A program made the translations under genes and the position numbers. Positions 28,091-36,991 of a stretch of 64,000 nucleotides of DNA are shown piece after piece. The stretch is from NCBI RefSeq assembly GCF_022370755.2, contig NZ_CP092364.2, positions 62,001 to 126,000 on the forward strand. The letters run 5' to 3'. The stretch comes from Mycolicibacterium goodii (GTDB lineage Bacteria > Actinomycetota > Actinomycetes > Mycobacteriales > Mycobacteriaceae). Below the pieces are notes generated by a model that was given only the letters and a program-made list of their open reading frames with translations, ran no database searches and was not told the origin of the DNA. Each line of letters starts with the position of its first letter. The stretch's first letter is position 1.

Positions 28091-28707
28091 CGGTCCTCTC
28101 CCAGGACGAGCCCGACCACGTACGTGAGGCGGTCGGCGATCTGGTGGTAGGTGAAGGCGCCGCTGCCGGCATTGACCAGCGCGCCGAAGAACGTCATCTC
28201 CAGGGCCGACACGATCCGCGGGTCGGCGTCCGGGCCGACCGCGGATTTGATCCGCTTGTGGATCTCGCCGCCGATGCGGTCGCGCACGGCGCGTACCGCC
28301 GGGTCGCTGCCCCCGCCGAGCAGTGCGGTGGTGCACGCGGCCGCCACCTCGGGTTCGTCGGCGACGACGAGCGTCAATGCCCGCAACACCTTGTCGACCC
28401 GCGTGGTCATCGAGTCGTTGACATCGGTGAAGTACGGCACCTGGCGCACCAGGTCCAGATACACCTCGGCGATCAGGTGGTTCTTGGACGAGAAGTAGGT
28501 GTAGGCCGTGGCCGGGGCCACCTTGGCGCGCGCCGCCACGGCACGCACCGTGAGATCGGCGTACGACGATTCCCGCAGCATCTCGATCCCCGCGGTGAGC
28601 ACCTTGCGAAAGGTCTCCTCCTGGCGGCGGTTGCGTGGTGTCTCGCCGCCGGACGGTGTGACTGCAGCCACTGCATCGCTGGACACATGTCCAACGTATC
28701 TGAGCAT
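28087..28707 (-). CDS. TetR-family regulator at head of the P450 operon
   Basis: A TetR regulator of about 206 residues. The helix-turn-helix runs from RRQEETFRKVLTAGIEML through VRAVAARAKVAPATAYTYFSSK, followed by a variable ligand domain. It is divergent from aldA and is first in the leftward P450 operon, as Rv0767c is. The start is uncertain: ATG 28707, GTG 28686 and GTG 28671 are all in frame, and an inverted repeat lies at 28680-28693. If the repeat is its operator, a later start is likely. It is predicted to control both its own operon and aldA. Confidence 0.85.
   Translation of the reverse strand: MLRYVGHVSSDAVAAVTPSGGETPRNRRQEETFRKVLTAGIEMLRESSYADLTVRAVAARAKVAPATAYTYFSSKNHLIAEVYLDLVRQVPYFTDVNDSMTTRVDKVLRALTLVVADEPEVAAACTTALLGGGSDPAVRAVRDRIGGEIHKRIKSAVGPDADPRIVSALEMTFFGALVNAGSGAFTYHQIADRLTYVVGLVLGEDR
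28680..28693. promoter_or_regulatory. Inverted repeat, candidate TetR operator near tetR start
   Basis: TGGACA and TGTCCA are exact complementary six-base arms separated by CA. The site is at the 5' end of the tetR gene. A related site with the same TGTCCA arm lies before aldA at 28837-28850, which supports a shared regulator. Confidence 0.6.
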
Positions 28708-28836
28708 GGCTGCGTCGAGCAAGTGGCGCCGCGAAAACAGCAGCTGAAGGGCGGTTCTGATGGTCATGGCCGGATCGGAGGAGTTCCACCCTTGCGGCTA
28801 CGCAACGGCTACGACTATCGTTCGGAACCAGACAGC

Positions 28837-28850
28837 CAGACAACTGTCCA
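28837..28850. promoter_or_regulatory. Inverted repeat, candidate TetR operator before aldA
   Basis: CAGACA-AC-TGTCCA has the same spacing and one identical arm as the repeat at 28680-28693. It lies 24 bases upstream of the aldA start, a place where binding would block transcription. The dyad is imperfect at the outer two bases. Confidence 0.5.
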
Positions 28851-28873
28851 GAATTGTGAAGTGGAGTTCAGCG

Positions 28874-30343
28874 ATGCCGCTACTGGCCGATCGCCAGAGT
28901 CAACTGCTCATCGACGGCAAACTCGTCGCAGGCCGAGGCGGTGTGTTCGACACCGTCAACCCCGCCACCGAAGAGGTGCTCGGCGTGGCCGCCGACGCGA
29001 CCGCCGAGGACATGGGCGACGCGATCGAGGCCGCTCGTCGCGCATTCGACGCCACCGACTGGTCGACGGACACCGAACTGCGGGTCCGGTGCCTGCGGCA
29101 ACTACGGGACGCGTTACGCGAGAACGTCGAAGAGTTACGGGAGCTCACGATCGCCGAGGTCGGCGCGCCGCGCATGCTCACCTCCGGTGCCCAGCTTGAG
29201 GGGCCGATCGACGATCTCGCGTTCTCGGCCGACACCGCCGAGACCTACCGGTGGCGAACCGATCTCGGGCACGCCACCCCACAGGGCATCCCGACCGACC
29301 GGGTGCTCGCACGCGAGGCCGTCGGCGTCGTCGGCGCCATCACGCCGTGGAACTTCCCGCACCAGATCAACCTCGCCAAGGTCGGCCCGGCACTGGCGGC
29401 CGGCAACACGCTGGTCCTCAAACCGGCGCCCGACACGCCGTGGGCGGCGGCCGTGCTCGGCCAGATCATCGCCGAGCACACCGATTTCCCGCCCGGCGTC
29501 GTCAACATCGTCACCTCCAGTGACCACACGGTCGGGGCGCTGTTGTCGAAAGACCCTCGTGTCGACATGGTTTCGTTCACCGGCTCCACCGCGACGGGTC
29601 GCGCGGTGATGACCGACGCGGCGCTGACCATCAAGAAGGTGTTCCTGGAACTTGGCGGCAAGTCCGCGTTCCTGGTGCTCGACAACGCCGATCTGGCCGG
29701 GGCGTGTTCGATGGCGGCGTTCACCGTCGCGATGCACGCCGGGCAGGGCTGCGCGATAACGACCCGGCTGGTGGTGCCCCGCGCCCGTTACGACGAGGCT
29801 GTCGAGATCGCCGCGGGCACACTCGGTTCCATCAAGCCGGGCGATCCGAACAACAAGCGCACGGTCTGCGGGCCGCTGATCTCGGCGCGCCAACGTGACC
29901 GTGTGCAGTCCTATCTCGACCTGGCGATCCAGGAGGGTGGGCGGTTCGCGTGCGGCGGCGGACGACCCGACGATCTGGACAGGGGCTTCTACATCGAGCC
30001 GACCGTGATCGCCGGGCTGGACAACAACGCCCGCGTCGCACGTGAGGAGATCTTCGGCCCGGTGCTGACCGTGATCGCCCACGACGGCGACGACGACGCG
30101 GTGCGCATCGCCAACGATTCGCCGTACGGCCTGTCCGGCACCGTCTTCGGCGGCGACGACGCCCGCGCACAGGCCGTGGCCGCGCGCCTGCGCGTCGGCA
30201 CCGTCAACGTCAACGGCGGAATCTGGTACTCGGCCGACGCACCGTTCGGCGGCTACAAGCAGTCCGGTGTCGGCCGGGAGATGGGCCTGGCGGGCTTCGA
30301 GGAATACACCGAGATGAAGCTCATCGCGACATTGGCTGGTTGA
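28874..30343 (+). CDS. aldA: NAD-dependent aldehyde dehydrogenase (AldA)
   Basis: A 489-residue aldehyde dehydrogenase. Visible features are PWNFP with the following helix near residue 160, the NAD loop FTGSTATGR near residue 235, catalytic Glu in LELGGKS near 258 and catalytic Cys in GQGCAITTRL near 292, then EEIFGPV near 395. The ATG at 28874 has GTGGAG upstream. It is the counterpart of Rv0768 and begins a rightward operon divergent from tetR. It would oxidise an aldehyde to an acid, probably one formed by the nearby dehydrogenases. Confidence 0.94.
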   Translation: MPLLADRQSQLLIDGKLVAGRGGVFDTVNPATEEVLGVAADATAEDMGDAIEAARRAFDATDWSTDTELRVRCLRQLRDALRENVEELRELTIAEVGAPRMLTSGAQLEGPIDDLAFSADTAETYRWRTDLGHATPQGIPTDRVLAREAVGVVGAITPWNFPHQINLAKVGPALAAGNTLVLKPAPDTPWAAAVLGQIIAEHTDFPPGVVNIVTSSDHTVGALLSKDPRVDMVSFTGSTATGRAVMTDAALTIKKVFLELGGKSAFLVLDNADLAGACSMAAFTVAMHAGQGCAITTRLVVPRARYDEAVEIAAGTLGSIKPGDPNNKRTVCGPLISARQRDRVQSYLDLAIQEGGRFACGGGRPDDLDRGFYIEPTVIAGLDNNARVAREEIFGPVLTVIAHDGDDDAVRIANDSPYGLSGTVFGGDDARAQAVAARLRVGTVNVNGGIWYSADAPFGGYKQSGVGREMGLAGFEEYTEMKLIATLAG

Positions 30344-30378
30344 GCGCCGGCAGAGGCCGGCGGACTAAGGAGAACTCA

Positions 30379-31128
30379 ATGGGACAGTTCGATGAAAAGG
30401 TCGCCATCGTCACCGGGGCCGGTGGCGGTATCGGGCAGGCCTACGCCGAGGCGCTCGCGCGTGAGGGTGCCGCGGTGGTGGTCGCCGACATCAACGTCGA
30501 GGGAGCACAGAAGGTCGCCGACGCCATCTTGGGCGAGGGCGGCAACGCGCTCGCGGTGCGTGTCGACGTCTCCGACATCGACTCGGCCAAAGACATGGCC
30601 GCCCAGGCCCTGTCGGAGTTCGGCGGTATCGATTACCTGGTCAACAACGCCGCCATCTTCGGCGGTATGAAACTCGACTTCCTGCTCACCGTCGACTGGG
30701 ACTACTACAAGAGGTTCATGAGCGTGAACCTCGACGGTGCGCTGGTGTGCACCCGCGCGGTCTACCGCAAGATGGCCAAGCGTGGCGGCGGCGCCATCGT
30801 CAATCAATCCTCGACCGCGGCATGGCTGTACTCGAACTTCTACGGACTGGCCAAGGTCGGGATCAACGGGCTCACGCAGCAGCTCTCGCGCGAGCTCGGT
30901 GGGCAGAACATCCGCATCAACGCGATCGCACCCGGGCCGATCGACACCGAGGCCAACCGCACCACCACCCCCAAGGAGATGGTGGACGACATCGTCAAGC
31001 AGATCCCGTTGTCGCGCATGGGACAGCCCGAGGACCTGGTCGGCATGTGCCTGTTCCTGCTGAGTGACCAGGCCAAGTGGATCACCGGCCAGATCTTCAA
31101 TGTCGACGGCGGCCAGATCATCCGATGA
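30379..31128 (+). CDS. Short-chain dehydrogenase/reductase following aldA
   Basis: A 249-residue classical SDR. The cofactor loop is TGAGGGIG, NNAAIFGG is the middle motif, NQSST holds the serine, YGLAK the Tyr/Lys pair, and the C-terminus ends KWITGQIFNVDGGQIIR. AAGGAGA lies directly before the ATG at 30379, a very strong ribosome site. It is the counterpart of Rv0769 and sits between aldA and a HIBADH-family gene in one operon. Substrate unknown. Confidence 0.92.
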   Translation: MGQFDEKVAIVTGAGGGIGQAYAEALAREGAAVVVADINVEGAQKVADAILGEGGNALAVRVDVSDIDSAKDMAAQALSEFGGIDYLVNNAAIFGGMKLDFLLTVDWDYYKRFMSVNLDGALVCTRAVYRKMAKRGGGAIVNQSSTAAWLYSNFYGLAKVGINGLTQQLSRELGGQNIRINAIAPGPIDTEANRTTTPKEMVDDIVKQIPLSRMGQPEDLVGMCLFLLSDQAKWITGQIFNVDGGQIIR

Positions 31129-31159
31129 GCGCTTGCGCGAAGAGCAGAGGGCACCGCTC

Positions 31160-32020
31160 ATGAGTGCTCCCGACCTCAGGCTCGGCTACATCGGTCTCGG
31201 CAACCAGGGCGCACCGATGGCCAAACGCCTGGCGGACTGGCCGGGTGGGCTCACGGTCTTCGACGTCCGTGCCGAGGCGATGCAGCCGTTGGTGGAGTTG
31301 GGTGCCACGGCCGCAGACGATGTCGCCACAGTCGCGCGGGCCGACGTCATCAGCGTCACGGTGCTCAACGACGCGCAGGTCCGTGACGTCGTCGGCCGGC
31401 TCGCCGAACATGCCGAACCGGGGACCGTCATCGCGATCCACTCGACGATCGAACCCGACACCGCACCCGAGCTCGCCGAACAGCTGGGCCACCGGGGGAT
31501 CCACGTCGTCGACGCACCGGTCAGCGGTGGCGCGGGCGCCGCCGACAAGGGTGAGCTGGCGGTGATGGTCGGCGCCGGCGATGACGCGTACGCCACGGTC
31601 AAGCCCGTGTTCGAGAAGTGGGCGTCGCTGGTCGTGCGGGCCGGTGAACCCGGTGCAGGCACCCGGATGAAACTGGCCAGGAACATGTTGACCTTCATCG
31701 GTTTCGCCGCGTCCTGCGAGGCCATGACGCTGGCCGAGGCCGCGGGAATCGACCTGCAGAAACTCGGTCGCGTGGTACGCCACAGCGATGCGCACAGCGG
31801 CGGCCCCGGCGCGATCATCTTGCGCGACGACACCAAGCCGCTGACACCGGATCACTGGCTGTACGACATGTTCACCCACACCCGCGGGCTCGCCGAGAAG
31901 GACCTGACGCTCGCGATCGGCCTGGGAGAGTCGGTGGGCGTGGAACTTCCGTTGGCGCACATCGCGCTGGAACGTCTCGCCGACGGTCTCGGTGTACCGC
32001 ATTCGAAGGATCAGGAGTGA
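31160..32020 (+). CDS. NAD-binding hydroxyacid dehydrogenase (HIBADH family)
   Basis: A 286-residue beta-hydroxyacid dehydrogenase. The Rossmann motif is GYIGLGNQGAPMA, the substrate segment is HVVDAPVSGGAGAADKG, and the catalytic lysine region is MKLARNMLTFIGF. This is the family pattern of 3-hydroxyisobutyrate or tartronate-semialdehyde reductases. ATG at 31160 follows the SDR by 31 bases. The stop overlaps the next GTG, or sits just before an ATG at 32023. It is the counterpart of Rv0770. Confidence 0.9.
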   Translation: MSAPDLRLGYIGLGNQGAPMAKRLADWPGGLTVFDVRAEAMQPLVELGATAADDVATVARADVISVTVLNDAQVRDVVGRLAEHAEPGTVIAIHSTIEPDTAPELAEQLGHRGIHVVDAPVSGGAGAADKGELAVMVGAGDDAYATVKPVFEKWASLVVRAGEPGAGTRMKLARNMLTFIGFAASCEAMTLAEAAGIDLQKLGRVVRHSDAHSGGPGAIILRDDTKPLTPDHWLYDMFTHTRGLAEKDLTLAIGLGESVGVELPLAHIALERLADGLGVPHSKDQE

Positions 32021-32466
32021 CGATGGACGAACTGCGCCGCAGGGGCCTGGAGAAGATGAACGAGGTCTACGGCTGGGAGATGCCCAACATCGAGGGCGAC
32101 CCGTACTTCGACCTCACCGTCGACCACCTGTTCGGCACCATCTGGACGCGGCCTGGCCTGTCGATGCGCGAGAAGCGCCTGCTCACACTCACCGCCGTCA
32201 CTGCGGTCGGCAACTCGGATCTCGCCGAGATCCAGGTCAACGCCGCGCTGCACAACGAGGAACTCACGGTCGAAGAACTCAAGGAAGTGGCGGTCTTTCT
32301 CACCCACTACCTCGGATTCCCGTTGGGCTCCAAGCTCGACGGTGCGATCAGCAAGGTCGCACGCAACCGGAAGAAGGCCGCGGAGAAGGGCGAAACCGAA
32401 GACAAGTTGGCGAACGTCAGCGCCGCGGTCAAGATGCACTCGGGCGGCGGGCTCGATGACAAGTAG
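32017..32466 (+). CDS. Carboxymuconolactone decarboxylase-family protein (AhpD-like fold)
   Basis: A 149-residue all-helical protein. The MREKRLLTLTAVTAVGNSDL and NAALHNEELTVEELKEV segments are typical of CMD-family proteins, which include decarboxylases and AhpD-like peroxidases. The usual CxxC of the redox members is absent, so a decarboxylase or structural role is likelier. GTG at 32017 overlaps the previous stop; ATG at 32023 is the alternative. It is the counterpart of Rv0771 and is fourth in the aldA operon. Confidence 0.85.
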   Translation: MTMDELRRRGLEKMNEVYGWEMPNIEGDPYFDLTVDHLFGTIWTRPGLSMREKRLLTLTAVTAVGNSDLAEIQVNAALHNEELTVEELKEVAVFLTHYLGFPLGSKLDGAISKVARNRKKAAEKGETEDKLANVSAAVKMHSGGGLDDK

Positions 32467-33682
32467 GTACGCTGCGCTCACACACGACGAGCTGGCCACC
32501 CTGGTCCCCGAGCTGCTGCTCATGGGCCAGATGATCGACCGCTCCGGAATGGCGTGGTGCATCAGCAATTTCGGTCGCGAAGAGATGGTGCAGATCGCGA
32601 TCGAGGAATGGGCGGCGTCGAGCCCCATCTACACCAAGCGCATGCAGCGCGCGCTGGACTATGAAGGCGTCGACGTCGTCACGATCTTCAAAGGGATGCA
32701 GCTCGACATCGGCGCGCCGCCGCAGTTCATGGATTTCCGGTACACCATCCACGACCGCTGGCACGGCGAGTTCCATCTCGACCACTGCGGCGCACTGCTC
32801 GACGTCGAGCCCATGGGCGACGAGTACGTGCGCGGCATGTGCCACGACATCGAGGACCCGACCTTCGATGCCACGGCCCTGGCCACCAACCGCAGGTGCC
32901 AGGTGCGTCCCATCCACCGGCCCCCGCGGACTCCCGCCGACCGGCACCCGCACTGCGCGTGGACGGTCACGATCGACGAGTCCTACCCCGAGGTCGACGA
33001 CATCCCGGCGCTCGACGTGATCCGGCGGACCCGCGCGGCGCAGATCGATCTCGACCCGATCGACACCGACGACGAGGGCCAGGCCGACTATTCGGGCCCG
33101 CTCGTGTCCGATCTGGACTTCTCGGCGTTCTCGCACTCGGCCCTCGTGCGCATCGCCGACGAGGTGTGCCTGCAGATGCACCTGTTGAACCTGTCGTTCG
33201 CGTTCGCCGTCGGTGCGCGTGCCGGCACCGATACGGCACTGGCCACCGAGATCTGCACCAAGCAGCTCATCGGTGTGGCCGGGCTGGGAGCCGAAAGGAT
33301 CCACCGCGCACTGGATCTGCCCGACGGCATCGACGGCGCCGTGCGCGTGCTCGAACTGCATCCGATGTTCAATCCGGCTGCGTACGTCAACGCCGAGTTC
33401 GGCCCCGACACCGTGTCGGTGCAGCGGTCCGCGGCACACGAGGACGGGGCGTGGATCGCGCTGACCGGCCCGGCCGAGAGAAGGCCGCTGCAGGCCGTCG
33501 TCGCCGCGATCGACCCGCACCTCGACGTCGAGGTCAGCGGCACCGACGGGAATTGGACCGCGCGCGTCGTCGAAACCGAGACCGCGGCAAAGGAGTTCGG
33601 CGAGGTCGCGGTCGCCAAGATCAGCGGCGGCGCGTCGTTCGAGTTCGAGCCGCGCAAGTCGCTACCGCTGACCGTGGTGTGA
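32456..33682 (+). CDS. Conserved protein of unknown function, last gene of aldA operon
   Basis: A 408-residue protein. ATG at 32456 overlaps the upstream gene's last codons by 11 bases; a longer extension to 32342 would be inside that gene and is rejected. Notable segments are WHGEFHLDHCGALLDVEPMG and GMCHDIEDPTFDATA, a His/Cys/Asp/Glu-rich centre that could bind metal or be an active site. A charged CRVRPIHRPPR-type stretch follows (RRCQVRPIHRPPRTP). I do not recognise the family; a link to amidino-type hydrolases is only a guess. Tight coupling to the CMD gene suggests the same pathway. Confidence 0.7.
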   Translation: MTSRYAALTHDELATLVPELLLMGQMIDRSGMAWCISNFGREEMVQIAIEEWAASSPIYTKRMQRALDYEGVDVVTIFKGMQLDIGAPPQFMDFRYTIHDRWHGEFHLDHCGALLDVEPMGDEYVRGMCHDIEDPTFDATALATNRRCQVRPIHRPPRTPADRHPHCAWTVTIDESYPEVDDIPALDVIRRTRAAQIDLDPIDTDDEGQADYSGPLVSDLDFSAFSHSALVRIADEVCLQMHLLNLSFAFAVGARAGTDTALATEICTKQLIGVAGLGAERIHRALDLPDGIDGAVRVLELHPMFNPAAYVNAEFGPDTVSVQRSAAHEDGAWIALTGPAERRPLQAVVAAIDPHLDVEVSGTDGNWTARVVETETAAKEFGEVAVAKISGGASFEFEPRKSLPLTVV

Positions 33683-33693
33683 GTCGAATCCAT

Positions 33694-33753
33694 CGCGAGT
33701 GTGAAACCTCTGCGAGAAATCGGCGATTTCTTCGCTGAGGATTCACACTCGCG
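33694..33753. terminator. 60-base near-perfect inverted repeat between convergent genes
   Basis: Outer arms CGCGAGTGTGAA (33694-33705) and TTCACACTCGCG (33742-33753) are exact complements. Inside, CCTC/GAGG, GCGA/TCGC and GAAATC/GATTTC pair again around a GGC loop, giving a long stem with small mismatches. It lies between convergent genes and covers the stop codon of the tetR gene. It lacks a T-run, as mycobacterial terminators often do, so a bidirectional terminator is inferred. Confidence 0.7.
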
Positions 33754-34360
33754 GAGCGTGGGCGCCCGCTGGTATGACGGCGGCACCTACCCAGCGGCGC
33801 AGATAGCCACGCAGCGCCGCACCCGTGCGGGGTGGACGGCCCGGGTCGATGATGAATGACTGGATGATCCGCAGGAGGTGCTCGGCGAGCTCGTCGAGAT
33901 CGGCGTCGGTGAACCCGAGGCCGGCCCAGTCGACGTCGAACTTGCGCAGCATGGCGCGCGCGAAGTCGACCGCGACGTCGGAGGTGACGGATTCGGTGTG
34001 GGCGTCGGCGCGGCCGGGGGAGATGAGCAGGCCGAGGTGTTTGTCCTGCGGCACCCATTCCAGCGCGGTGGCGATCCCCTCGGTGACGGCCTCGACGGGA
34101 TCGGTGATGCCGCGCAGATGTGCGGCGAGCCGGTCGAGGAAGCCACTCGCGGCGTGCACGGCCGCGGCGACGAGCAGTGCCTCGGTGCTGGGGAAGTAGC
34201 GGTACACGGTCTGGCGGGTGACACCGAGGGTGCGGGCCACGTCGGCGATGCTGAAGTCGGCCCCGCGCTCGTCGATCGCCTTACCCGCCGCGGCCAGGAT
34301 ACGGGCGATCGCCTCCTCGTCGGTGGCGGGCGCCGATCCGGACCACCCGTGCGTACGCAT
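33743..34360 (-). CDS. TetR-family regulator paired with CYP125-like gene
   Basis: A 205-residue regulator. The N-terminal helix-turn-helix is [19 protein letters not shown] then [21 protein letters not shown], with a variable C-terminal domain. It follows the CYP125-like gene by 14 bases on the same strand, so the two are likely one operon and the regulator may respond to a P450 substrate or product. Its stop codon lies inside a strong hairpin that also ends the convergent operon. A dyad upstream of the P450 (35664-35688) is a candidate operator. Confidence 0.85.
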   Translation of the reverse strand: MRTHGWSGSAPATDEEAIARILAAAGKAIDERGADFSIADVARTLGVTRQTVYRYFPSTEALLVAAAVHAASGFLDRLAAHLRGITDPVEAVTEGIATALEWVPQDKHLGLLISPGRADAHTESVTSDVAVDFARAMLRKFDVDWAGLGFTDADLDELAEHLLRIIQSFIIDPGRPPRTGAALRGYLRRWVGAAVIPAGAHAPRV

Positions 34361-34374
34361 GGGCGAATCCTAGA

Positions 34375-35619
34375 TCACCCGGTGTAGACGACCGGCAGGT
34401 CCTTGACGCCGTTGATCCAGCCCGACCTGAGCCGTTGCGGTTCGCCCAGTTTGGTGATGTCGGGAATCTGGTTCGCGATCTCGTTGAACATCAAACGGAT
34501 CTCCATGCGGGCCAGGTTGGCCCCGATGCAGTAGTGCGCGCCGTTGCCGCCGAAGCCCAGGTGGGGGTTGGGGTCGCGCAGGATGTCGAAGCGGAACGGG
34601 TCGGTGAACACGTCCTCGTCGTAGTTGGCCGAGCTGTAGAACAGCCCGGCGCGTTGACCGGCTTTGATCGGCACGCCGCCGATCTCGGTGTCGACGACGG
34701 CCGTGCGCTGGAAGCAGTGCACCGGGGTGGCCCACCGGACGATCTCGTCGACCGCGGTGGCCGGCCGCTCACGTTTGAAAAGCTCCCACTGGTCCGGGTT
34801 TTCGAAGAACGCATGCATACCGTGGGTGATGGCGTTGCGTGTGGTCTCGTTGCCCGCGACGGCCAGCAGGATCACGAAGAACGCGAACTCCACCTCGGTG
34901 ATCGCTTCCCCGCCGTCCTCTTTCGGGTCGGCCTGCACCAGGCGCGTCACGATGTCGTCGGCCGGGCACCGCCGCCGCTCCTCGGCCATGGTGTACGCGT
35001 AGCCCATGAGCTCGGCGTTGGCCGTCGTCGGATCGGAGTCGAAATCCGGATCGTCGGTGTTCATGATCGCGTTGGACCAGTGAAACAGCCTCTCGCGGTC
35101 GGCCTCGGGCACGCCGATGAGGTCGGCGATCGCGAGCAGGGGCAGTTTCATCGCGATGTCGTCCACGAAGTTGCCGCTGCCCTTGGCCTTTGCCCCGGCG
35201 ACGATGTCGCGGGCCGCGACCGCCAGTTTCTCCTCGAGTACGGCGACCGAGCGCGGCGTGAACAGCCGGGACACCAGCTTGCGCAAGCGGGTGTGCTCGG
35301 GCGCGTCGTGATTGATCAGCAACGCCTTGGTGAGGTCGAGCTGTTCGGCGGTCACGCCGTCGGGCAGTCGCATGACCGCACCTTTGGCGTTGGTGGACCA
35401 CACTTCTCCGCCGTCGCGGGAGATGGTCTTGATGTCCTCGTGGCGGCTGATCACCCAGTAACCGCCGTCGTCGAAGACCGACTCGCCCTGCTCGTTCCAC
35501 CACACCGGCGCGGTCTTGCGCAGCACGGCGAATTCTTCGACCGGGATGCCGCGGAGCAGGACGTCGGGATCGGTGAAGCCATATCCGCTGCCGAACGGGC
35601 AGGTGTTCATGGTCGTCAA
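34375..35619 (-). CDS. Cytochrome P450, CYP125-like family
   Basis: A 414-residue P450. The I-helix is [13 protein letters not shown], ExxR is in [16 protein letters not shown], and the haem loop is [19 protein letters not shown] near residue 361. [41 protein letters not shown] and the C-terminal [15 protein letters not shown] closely follow the remembered CYP125 pattern. CYP125 enzymes oxidise the cholesterol side chain at C26/27. This copy is away from the core cholesterol cluster, so it may be a paralogue with a different substrate. Confidence 0.85.
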   Translation of the reverse strand: MTTMNTCPFGSGYGFTDPDVLLRGIPVEEFAVLRKTAPVWWNEQGESVFDDGGYWVISRHEDIKTISRDGGEVWSTNAKGAVMRLPDGVTAEQLDLTKALLINHDAPEHTRLRKLVSRLFTPRSVAVLEEKLAVAARDIVAGAKAKGSGNFVDDIAMKLPLLAIADLIGVPEADRERLFHWSNAIMNTDDPDFDSDPTTANAELMGYAYTMAEERRRCPADDIVTRLVQADPKEDGGEAITEVEFAFFVILLAVAGNETTRNAITHGMHAFFENPDQWELFKRERPATAVDEIVRWATPVHCFQRTAVVDTEIGGVPIKAGQRAGLFYSSANYDEDVFTDPFRFDILRDPNPHLGFGGNGAHYCIGANLARMEIRLMFNEIANQIPDITKLGEPQRLRSGWINGVKDLPVVYTG

Positions 35620-35663
35620 GCCGGATCATCCCCTCGTGTGACGGCGGACACGTTCCACTCGAC

Positions 35664-35688
35664 CATACACCCAAGCGTCACGTGTATG
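35664..35688. promoter_or_regulatory. Inverted repeat CATACAC-N11-GTGTATG before CYP125-like gene
   Basis: Seven-base exact arms CATACAC (35664-35670) and GTGTATG (35682-35688) flank 11 bases. The site is 45-70 bases upstream of the CYP125-like start and 31 bases upstream of purD on the other strand. It is a candidate operator for the TetR encoded in the P450 operon. No assay or second copy supports it. Confidence 0.45.
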
Positions 35689-35704
35689 CCCGGGGTGTTG
35701 GGAC

Positions 35705-35710
35705 TAGTCT
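35705..35710 (+). promoter_or_regulatory. Predicted -10 box (TAGTCT) of purD
   Basis: TAGTCT fits the mycobacterial TANNNT -10 consensus and ends eight bases before the purD GTG. Transcription would therefore begin at or next to the start codon, giving a leaderless mRNA. GAGG inside the gap could also act as a ribosome site. Confidence 0.5.
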
Positions 35711-35718
35711 TGAGGATC

Positions 35719-36987
35719 GTGCGCGTCCTCGTGATCGGATCCGGTGCCCGTGAACATGCCCTGCTCCTGGCTCTGCGAAGAGACCCCGAAGTCGAGGAGC
35801 TGGCGGTCGCTCCGGGAAATGCGGGTACCGCGGTGATCGCCGACCAGTACGACGTCGACGTCACATCCGGTGAGGCCGTGGTCAAGCTGGCGCAACGCCT
35901 CGGCAGCGACCTCGTGGTGATCGGCCCCGAGGTGCCTCTCGTGCTCGGTGTGGCCGACGCCGTTCGCGCGGCAGGTATCGCGTGTTTCGGTCCCAGCAAG
36001 GACGCCGCCCGCATCGAGGGTTCCAAGGCGTTCGCCAAGGACGTCATGTCCGCGGCCGGGGTCCGCACGGCCATCTCCGAGGTCGTCGACAACCCAGCGC
36101 ACCTCGATGCCGCGCTCGACCGGTTCGGCCCGTCCGCCGGGCAGGCCGCCTGGGTGGTCAAGGACGACGGCCTGGCCGCAGGCAAGGGAGTGGTGGTCAC
36201 CGCCGACCGCGACGCGGCCCGCGCGCACGCCGCAAGCCTGCTCGACTCGGGGCATCCGGTGCTCCTCGAATCGTTCCTCGACGGCCCCGAGGTGTCCCTG
36301 TTCTGTGTCGTCGACGGCGAGACCGTGGTCCCGCTGCTGCCCGCGCAGGATTTCAAGCGCGTCGGCGACGGGGACTCCGGACCCAACACCGGAGGCATGG
36401 GCGCGTACTCGCCGCTGCCCTGGCTGCCCGAGGCCGTGACCACACAGATCGTCGACGAGATCGTCAAACCCGTTGCGGCCGAACTGGTCAGGCGTGGCAG
36501 CTCGTTCTCGGGCCTGCTCTATGCCGGCCTGGCGATCACCTCCAACGGGCCCGCGGTCGTCGAGTTCAACTGCCGCTTCGGGGATCCCGAGACGCAGGCG
36601 GTGCTCGCGTTGCTCGAATCTCCGCTGGGCCAGTTGCTGCGCGCCGCCGCGACCGGAGAACTGGCGTCGTTCGGCGACCTGCGGTGGCACGACGGATATG
36701 CCGTGACGGTCGTGGTGGCCGCCGAGAATTACCCGGGCCGTCCCCGTGTCGGTGATGCGATCCACGGCGCCGACGCCGACGGTGTGCTCCACGCGGGCAC
36801 CGCGCGCCGCGACGACGGTGCGATCGTCTCCTCCGGCGGCCGGGTGCTCTCGGTTGTCGGCACCGGCGCCGACCTGTCCGCCGCGCGTGACGCCGCCTAC
36901 GCGTTGGCGAACTCGATCCGGCTGCCGGGCAGCCACTTCCGTTCCGATATCGGCCTGGCGGCCGCCGAGGGTCGGATCACCGTCTGA
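35719..36987 (+). CDS. purD: Phosphoribosylamine-glycine ligase (PurD)
   Basis: PurD (GAR synthetase) makes glycinamide ribonucleotide, step two of purine synthesis. The 422-residue length is normal for the family. The ATP-grasp protein starts with [17 protein letters not shown]. Conserved segments are [39 protein letters not shown] near residue 155, [17 protein letters not shown] near 220 and [15 protein letters not shown] near 290. The start is GTG at 35719 behind a TANNNT box. Upstream in-frame extension is antisense to the P450 gene and rejected. Confidence 0.95.
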   Translation: MRVLVIGSGAREHALLLALRRDPEVEELAVAPGNAGTAVIADQYDVDVTSGEAVVKLAQRLGSDLVVIGPEVPLVLGVADAVRAAGIACFGPSKDAARIEGSKAFAKDVMSAAGVRTAISEVVDNPAHLDAALDRFGPSAGQAAWVVKDDGLAAGKGVVVTADRDAARAHAASLLDSGHPVLLESFLDGPEVSLFCVVDGETVVPLLPAQDFKRVGDGDSGPNTGGMGAYSPLPWLPEAVTTQIVDEIVKPVAAELVRRGSSFSGLLYAGLAITSNGPAVVEFNCRFGDPETQAVLALLESPLGQLLRAAATGELASFGDLRWHDGYAVTVVVAAENYPGRPRVGDAIHGADADGVLHAGTARRDDGAIVSSGGRVLSVVGTGADLSAARDAAYALANSIRLPGSHFRSDIGLAAAEGRITV

Positions 36988-36991
36988 GCCG

